Assembly: GCA_047495785.1 (NCBI GenBank)
Contig: JBLDXI010000019.1
Coordinates: forward strand, 1,922,001 to 1,986,000
DNA from: Lepidodermella squamata
Lineage: Eukaryota; Gastrotricha
Length of the DNA: 64,000 bases
Direction of reading: 5' to 3'
Positions within the stretch are counted from its first letter, which is position 1, and each line of letters begins with the position of its first letter. A model generated the notes under the pieces. The model did no database searches, had not been told where the DNA came from, and worked only from the letters and a program-made list of their open reading frames with translations. Both the position numbers and the translations under genes were made by a program. Below, piece after piece: positions 57,211 through 64,000 of the stretch.

Positions 57211-60199
57211 TCATCTTCGGAGCAAGTCATAAATAGGTCCAGACGATGTTTCAGGCAACGGCCTGCCGCTGTAGTCATCAAACGTGCATAGCTCCTTCGC
57301 CCCTGGCACCATCCTTCTAGTCGGCGCCAGCGAAAAGTGGGAGGCTGATTCGCCGTAGCCGCTGCGGCTTATCACCAATCGGTCCATAGCTGTCAATAAA
57401 TGCCAGTCGAGGTAGGTCTTCGCCTCGTCGAACCACGCTGCCTCGTCGAAAACAGCCTTCGAAGCCATTTTATCAAGGTGTCTAATCGTCAAGTTGTGCC
57501 TGCTGTCCGTGGTGAAGATTTTTATCGTGGCCGCCGTAAAATTGCTCATAATTTTGTTAAAATCGGCGAAAGCTGCGCCCCAGTCTGTTGTCATAAAGAT
57601 AGTGGCATCGCGGCCAGCAATTTCCGGCGAATTTAGGAACTTTTTGACCTCGTCCGCAAAGCAATGCATAATGTCGATCTTGTAGTTATTCGCGTTATCC
57701 AAATCTGAAATTATAGATAGTATTAGGAAATTCGCTCTGTAGAAGGAAAAACGCAACGGGGGGATCGGGTTTTTTTTCTTGTGAAATGTCCTCAATTAGG
57801 GCCCTAATTCACAAATTTTCAAAATTCACCTAAATACTAGCTAAAAAAACCGAAAAAATAGAATGCCCTAATTAATCTACCGAATGCATGAAATCAAATG
57901 AAGTTGACCTTTTTGTATGAATCATAGCTGGCAAAGAATAATTAGGTCATGGCTAATGAGGAGCAATTTGAAACTGGCGCCTGTGGTTTCGCAACATGAA
58001 CTTCGCTTTTTCCAATAGGTTTGACCTTTTAGCAAAGTTCAGACAAAAAACTAGAGCAATTTTGGGACTACTACACAATGCAAGGGATTAAAAATGTGCG
58101 CACGCAAAAAAACGTCAAAACATTTGTCAACAAGGAAAGGGCTCACAATGCATAAAAAAACAACGCGCGCACTAATTAATTTGTGTCATGTTGCTGCTCA
58201 TGCAACAAATAGAGCACGCCACGCCGTGTGCACTATTTATCGAAATGAGTGCACGCAAAAAACTCAATCATAGTTTTTGAGTTTTGGACATTTTTATGTA
58301 TCATGTTTGAAAATCATGGCTGGTACTCGCCCCGCGAATTTTGCCGCTGCCACTACGGAGGCTGTCGATGCTGAAACGCCCGGAATCAGCGCCGCCGCGA
58401 GGTCACACGAGAACGGCGTCTGCCAGAGGCGACTCCCCATCGCCGCTAATCGGGGTCGCGCCGGCATCGCCCCGCCAATTTACCTGCGCCAGCGCCGCCA
58501 GATCAAGACGCGATAACGGAACTGCAAATCGAAGATGAGCGCCACGCAATTTCGGCAAGTTCTCCCTGTTCAACTGTTCAAGCCTGAGCAGTCGGTTGCG
58601 TCACTCGGTTCATCAACACCTGTTTTCGAGCCTGTTTCTCAACTCCTTGCCCTGGACGAAGTTGAAGCCAAAATCACCGGCTTTCGCGCAGGGCAAAAAG
58701 TCGAAGAAACCTTGATGCAGAAGTGCGCGGTCATCAAGGCCGAGCTGGCCGATTTCGTCGCAAATTTTGCCAGCTTTAACATCTCATTTACTACTTGCAC
58801 AATAACTCATTTTTAGCCATTATTTTCAGCGCTGATAATATTGAATAAAATAATTTTCAATAAAATACCAAGGAGATGGCTCTACAGAGGAACGCAGTTC
58901 AGAATAAAAAAATTCAGTTCTTGAAAATAAATTTCCATGCGTGCGCGAAATTAAATTGCAATTTTGATACGTTTCGAGGCCTTTCCAGAAAAAATTATTT
59001 TAAACGTTTTAAGGCTTTGTTTTCAAGGCCTTGCGTTTCGATTGTTGCATTGTGTAGTAGTCCCGCAATTTTAATTCTTCGTCGGCTTTATAGGCGTGAC
59101 AAATAAGTAAACGAATTTCCTTAAATTGGCATGCGAGATAAGCTAAATTTGAGCTTCGAAAACTCAAATTTGGAAAATTTGGAAAAGCAGCAAGCTTACC
59201 AAAGCTTCGATACTGAACGCCGATTTTCACCGACCGGCGCCAAAATTCCAGGCCGACAGAGTCTGAAATGACTCGATCCCGCAACTTGCTCAATTTATCG
59301 CCCGGCTTGTCCAAAATAACGCGTAGAGCCACCGAAATTGCGATGTTAAGGTCGTCGCTATTCTCCGTCAATCCCGGCGCAAATTTGTCGAAATTGCCTC
59401 GAAATTCCTGTTTCCGCAATAAAGCATCCAAGCCGTTGTGCCTGTTGGACATCATCTTGAAATATCGGTACTGCTCATACTTCCCAGTAAAATTTTCTTT
59501 CGTCATAAATTCGTAGTAAGGCCCAAACGGGCCATCATTGTTCATGCCGCTGCTGAACGAAAACCATTTCGTATTCCCGTGGTCGTAATGCTGGCCAAAG
59601 GAGTCGCGAAACACCTCACTTCCGACGTTGTAGTACTTTTCGTTGACATCAAAATAATCGGCAACATCGCCCGGTCGGTGCCATTCGAAGGTGAAAGCGC
59701 GATCGGTGGCTAATGCCAGGTAAAACGCGATGACAGTTCCGCGCAATCTATCGCCGAATCCGGCACAGCTATAAGGCACCGAAAAACGGCAACCATAGGT
59801 CGAGCTGGTGAACGGTGGGTACATGAAGTCGAAGCATGTTATATTGCTTGGAATAACGGATCGCTTGCAGAATGATGATGAAAATTGTATTTCTTTCCGG
59901 GTTTCGGGCGACTGAAATTTGTCAGAGAACCGTTTGATATAGTTTCGTCTTATCGACTCAGCGATAGCGATGGCCTTGGCTTGTTTCGGTGAAACAGCGA
60001 CGGCATTTGGAGATGATCCATCGTCGAAATCAGAAGTTGTCGTATCGTCGATCGATGAGCTGTTGCCCAGAATGCTAAACCGATATCGAAATCGCTGCAA
60101 ATCAGGGGGATATAGCACTAGAACCGGCAGGATTACTAAAGACACTAGCCCTATCGTTATGTTCACGAAGTACTTCCTTTGCAGAGTTGTATTTAACAT
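57211..60199 (-). CDS. fucosyltransferase-like Golgi glycosyltransferase E
   Basis: Exons 60199-59200 and 57704-57211 give 497 residues. It is type II, with the anchor ITIGLVSLVILPVLVLY near residue 18. Landmarks are CAGFGDRLRGTVIAFYLAL, ATDRAFTFEWHRPGDV, IGVQYRSF at the exon junction, ATIFMTTDWGAAF, TIRHLDKMAS and DWHLLTAMDRLVISRSGYGE. The C-terminus is CTFDDYSGRPLPETSSGPIYD. Conserved cysteines flank the GDRLRG motif. It is nearly identical to F, its tandem neighbour, so the duplication is recent. The intron here is 1.5 kb, about three times that in F. Activity (probably transfer of a deoxyhexose from a GDP-sugar) is inferred from motif order only. Confidence 0.8.
58316..58816 (+). pseudogene. 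broken coding-like relic in intron of glycosyltransferase E
   Basis: Protein-like, GC-richer sequence runs through three frames: from ATG 58316 (Ala-rich), then an Ala/Pro-rich stretch in another frame, then LDEVEAKITGFRAGQKVEE in a third. The compositional shift and mutual overlap suggest one former reading frame broken by small insertions or deletions, possibly from a mobile element. It is absent from the equivalent, shorter intron of F. The family was not recognised. Confidence 0.3.
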
Positions 60200-61820
60200 T
60201 TTAAAATTCAGAAGATTTTTTTGAAAAAATGGTTTCAACACATCAACGCGCTGATATGCGTTGATAATCAATCAGCACGCGATCGGTCGAGAAAAGTAAC
60301 ATAAATGAATAAATGAATGGAAACACGCGAGTTAAACAGTGACAAGTATAAAATGAATTTCGCATATCAATTCTATCATCTTGCTGTGGCGTGGGGAACT
60401 TGCCAGTTAAAGACGCCTTCTGGTCGATTTTTCGACGACATTTTTAATACGAACATTTCATGCCACCTGAGCGCCAATTCTTTTTTACCGAAGTCGAAAA
60501 AACGTTTTTAAATGGCAAGAAAGGTCAGAACCAACTCATTCATTTTGTGCTATGAGATTTTAGGCATTAATATCAAGGAATTCTGGGATCGGAGGAAATC
60601 TCGGCACTCACAGAAAGATTCCTCTCAGTGATATTTTTCAAATGACACCTGGAACTCGGTAAGCTAATGTCGCAATCACGAATTTTGTGGGGTAACTTTG
60701 CCGATTTTTAAACGGAAAGAAATGTGACCAAGGCCTGAGATGGAGTGATGAATCATCATCGGCATAGTTTGTGTTAGATCGTTTATCGCCAAGCGAAAAA
60801 GCCATGCGACAAAGTTACCCTACTTGGTCAAGGTCACTTCAACCTCCCCAGAACCGATTGATTTTATCTGAAAGCGACCGGGCCAATCGATCGAGAACTG
60901 AACGGGGATTTTTTGGTATAAAATTCAAAGCAAACAAGTTAGCTGAGACATAGGAGGAGCATAATATTCCGGACCAAATTACCTCACATCACGGTTTCTC
61001 AAACTGGGGGTTGCGAGCCCATTTTTCCCGTGGGTCGCCGAGTCAGCTAGGGGTCGTGGGGGTCGCCTGATGATTTTCAAATTATATATAATTATAACTT
61101 GAAAATTTCCAAGATTTAGTTCATTTTTTAGTCACTCTTCCAAGAAAAACCTTCAAAAATAGCGTCAAAAATAGCGCATCCCATTTTATTCAATTGAAAA
61201 CCTGCTTAAAATGCGGTCGATAGCCGCGTTCGGAAAGGTTGAGGAAATTATGGGAAAGAGGATGTAAATTGGGTGTTGTTTTATAACTTGAACGCAGAAT
61301 CGTTTTGTATTTTGAGCATCCTTTTCACGCTGAAAATAAGCAAATAAGCTTCGGAAAGCAGTTGCGGGCGTTTGACGTTTTCACACTATGACATCTCAAT
61401 TTATTTGTTATCATGCCTACCCTAAAGATCACCCCATACCCCATTACAAGTATTTTGTGCTATGGGCGATCGGTTTACGAGCTATCCTTCAGCCTGTAGT
61501 GTCGATTTCGATTCCAAGAATCGATTTAACAAATCAGTGATTTTTCCGATAACAACCACCTTGGAACCCAACATCGAGTTTTATTCCAATTAGCTTATGG
61601 CCCCCTGTCACTAAAATAAAACAACAATCAAAGTTTAGGGTACAGAAAGGGCATCAGTTTCGATCAAATTTCGAGATTGGATCCCACGATGCCCACTAAA
61701 AACCAAAAATTAATCCCCACATAGAACAATCAACAACAATTCGGCACAGTCCCTCCTAAATTTATTCATATTACATAAACGTCAGCAGGCGTTAAATTAT
61801 TTGCTACTTATACGAAGTGT
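60200..61820. other. intergenic region between glycosyltransferases E and F
   Basis: Includes a sequence block upstream of E (AGCACGCGATCGGTCGAGAA, 60274-60293) repeated upstream of F at 63921-63940. Near 60640-60830 an inverted pair of words (GGGGTAACTTTGCCG, CGACAAAGTTACCCTA) may mark another small element. Near 60990-61075 is TTTCTCAAACTGGGGGTTGC with GGGGTCG repeats, resembling hAT transposon ends. Around 61430-61700 is a copy of a dispersed repeat. No gene. Confidence 0.45.
60274..60298 (-). promoter_or_regulatory. conserved block upstream of glycosyltransferases E and F
   Basis: A 25-base block beginning AGCACGCGATCGGTCGAGAA is found about 75 bases upstream of the E start codon and again at 63921-63945, about 60 bases upstream of F. 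ATGAATAAATGAATG follows both copies. It may be promoter sequence kept since the duplication, but recent common origin alone could explain the identity. Confidence 0.4.
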
Positions 61821-63860
61821 TCATCTTCGAAGCAAGTCATAAATAGGTCCAGACGATGTTTCAGGCAACGGCCTGCCGCTGTAGTCATCAAACGTGCAAA
61901 GCTCCTTCGCGCCTGGCACCATCCTTCTAGTCGGCGCCAGCGAAAAGTGGGAGGCAGATTCTCCGTAGCCACTGCGGCTTATCACCAGTCGGTCCATTGC
62001 TGTCAATAAATGCCAATCAAGGTAGGTCTTCGCCTCGTCGAACCAGGTTGCCTCGTCGAAAACAGCCTTCGAAGCCATTTTATCAAGGTGTCTAATGGTC
62101 AAGTTGTGCCGGCTGTCTGTTGTGAAGATTTTTATCGTGGCCAATGTAAAATTGCTCATAATTTTGGTAAAATCGGTGAAAGCTCCGGCCCAGTCTGTTG
62201 TCATGAAGATGGTGGCATCGCGGCCGGCGATTTCCGGCGAATTCAAGAACTTTATGACCTCATCCGCAAAGCAATGCATGATGTCGATCTTGTAGTTATT
62301 CGCGCTATCCAAATCTGAAATGATTATAATGATTAAGAAATTCGCTCTGTAGAAGGGAAGACGTAACTCTGCACCAGAAAAACCGGGGAAAACTTTTTTC
62401 ATTCCATCAATGTCTTTTTTTTAATAATTTGTGGGTGTGCCAAGTGCGCATCCTCAACATAACATAATGATCTGTTATCTTTATAAGTGCCCTCTCTTTC
62501 CACCAATACTTGGGGTTCTAGCACTAAATGTGAGACTCTAGCACTAGATTCCCCTAAATATGGTTTTTCGAGTTTCCACTCTTCGCTAGAATCTCACATT
62601 TTTTGTTATTGCCTAACCCCTAACCGCTTGACCTTCATATTACGCGCATTTCCCGCTATGAGCGATAACTTTACGAATTATACTGGTATGCTATAACATG
62701 AGTTAAGAATACATCTCTGAACGGAGCCGGCCGAGATTTACGAATCGAAACGAGTCGGAGACGAGTTGAAATGAGTAAATCGAGTACGGCGAGTTCAGAT
62801 ATAAACGATTTACGAAAATTGAAAATTTCGGGAAATTCGAAGAAGTAGCAAGCTTACCAAAGCTTCGATACTGAACGCCGATTTTAATCGACCGCCGCCA
62901 AAATTCTAGGCCGACAGAGTCTGAAATGACTCGATCCCGCAACTTGCTCAATTTATCGCCTGGCCTGTCCAAAATAACGCGTAGAGCCACCGAAATGGCG
63001 ATGTTAAGGTCGTCGACGTTTTCCATCAATCCCGGCGCAAATTTGTCGAAATTGCCTCGAAATTCCTGCTTCCGTAATAAAGCATCCAAGCCATTATGCC
63101 TATTGGACATCATCTTGAAATATCGGAACTTTTCATACTTGCCAGTAAAATTTTCTTTTAACATAAAATCGTGATAAGGCCCAAATGGCTTGTCCATGTT
63201 TAGCATGCTGTTGAAAGAAAACCATTTCGTACTCTCGTGGTTATATTGCTCGCCGAAAGTGCCGCGAAACGCCTCACTTCCGACGTTGTAGTACTTTTCG
63301 TTGACATCAAAATAATCGGCAACATCGCCCGGTCGGTGCCATTCGAAGGTGAAAGCGCGATCGGTGGCTAGTGCCAAGTAAAATGCGATAACAGTTCCGC
63401 GCAATCTATCGCCGAATCCGGCGCAACTAAAAACCGAGGAATACCGACAACTACCGCCGCCCGAGCTGGTGAACGGTGGATACATGAAGTCGAAACAGGT
63501 GATACTGCTAGGAATAACAGATCGCTTGCAGAATGACGACGAAAATTTAACATCTTTTCGGGTTTTGGGTGATTGAAATTTTTCAGTGATCCGTTTCATA
63601 TAGTTTCGTCTTATCGATCCAGCGATTGCGATGGCTTTAGCTTGTCTGGGTGAAATAGCGATGCCATTCGGCGGTAAGCCATCGTCGAAGTCAGAAGTTG
63701 TCGTATCGTCGATCGATGAGCTGTTGCCCAGAATGCTAAACCGATATCGAAATCGCTGCAAATCAGGAGGATATAGCACTAGAACCGGCAGAATAACTAA
63801 AGACACTAGCCCTATCGTTACTTTAACGAAGAAGGTGCGTGGTAGAGCAGTGTGTAACAT
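61821..63860 (-). CDS. fucosyltransferase-like Golgi glycosyltransferase F
   Basis: Exons 63860-62858 and 62314-61821 give 498 residues. Topology and motifs match E: anchor VTIGLVSLVILPVLVLY, CAGFGDRLRGTVIAFYLAL, ATDRAFTFEWHRPGDV, IGVQYRSF split by the intron at the same place, and DWHLLTAMDRLVISRSGYGE near the end. Differences from E cluster in the stem, around the cysteines just before GDRLRG, and in a loop near YHDFMLKENF. The 543-base intron carries a dispersed repeat (62490-62700). The tandem arrangement and shared upstream sequence show that the duplication unit included the promoter region. Confidence 0.8.
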
Positions 63861-64000
63861 TCTAAAATTTGGAAGAAAAAATGATTTCAACGCATCAAAG
63901 CCCGGCTTCTATTACCAAACAGCACGCGATCGGTCGAGAAAAGTATAGCATCAATGAATAAATGAATGAAATCTCGCGATTTTTAGCAGCTATTGATAAA

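Noticed and set aside
1-64000. Bacterial contamination or horizontal block from bacteria
   Set aside because: Nearly every supported gene contains spliceosomal introns and there are eukaryotic SINE and MITE insertions throughout.

Overview
This is nuclear DNA of an animal, most likely an invertebrate with a compact intron structure. The coding regions are broken by canonical GT-AG introns. Many are only 49-60 bases, and others are stretched to 0.5-2 kb by mobile elements. The gene content (NRF-6-type acyltransferases, SLC4A11, Cys-loop channels, GT10 fucosyltransferase, NEK kinase, FLYWCH finger) is metazoan. NRF-6-type acyltransferases, very short introns and tightly packed same-strand genes suggest an ecdysozoan such as a nematode, or a small-intron arthropod. 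The species cannot be fixed from the sequence. Intron boundaries were deduced by eye from splice sites, reading-frame continuity and comparison between paralogues. For most genes the summed exons are an exact multiple of three.

Region 1 (1-5.1 kb, + strand): two tandem NRF-6-like membrane acyltransferases. Region 2 (5.1-18.5 kb, - strand): an SLC4A11-type transporter, then three paralogous Cys-loop channels and a secreted beta-propeller-like protein. These lie head to tail with 120-240-base gaps, and two channel genes have a 3' splice site only 4-14 bases before the ATG, which suggests trans-splicing or an operon. A small cysteine-rich secreted protein gene lies on the opposite strand inside the last SLC4A11 intron.

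Region 3 (20.6-40.5 kb and 57.2-63.9 kb, - strand): seven predicted Golgi type II membrane proteins that look like glycan enzymes. Four are fucosyltransferase-like proteins with GDRxRG and G-x-Q-x-R motifs, two of them a recent tandem duplicate. The others are one GT10 alpha-1,3-fucosyltransferase, one GH130-like propeller protein and one STELLO/DUF288-like protein. All are on one strand and look like a glycan-synthesis cluster. Region 4 (40.9-46.8 kb) is a candidate large inverted-repeat mobile element carrying an OTU-type cysteine protease gene, with a tRNA-derived SINE inside it. Region 5 (46.9-53.3 kb, - strand) is one gene encoding a degenerate NEK-like kinase domain, an intact NEK-like kinase domain and ankyrin repeats. 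Region 6 (55-56 kb) is a zinc-finger/FLYWCH gene relic.

The accessory sequence is dense with mobile elements: a hAT-like MITE with a perfect 8-base target duplication, long-arm foldback elements, and a nested insertion with a 5-base duplication. There is also a recurrent, unusual class of elements whose two ends are arrays of degenerate 13-17-base words in opposite orientation. Six or seven such elements are seen, each with its own word. This class is the most unusual pattern in the window.
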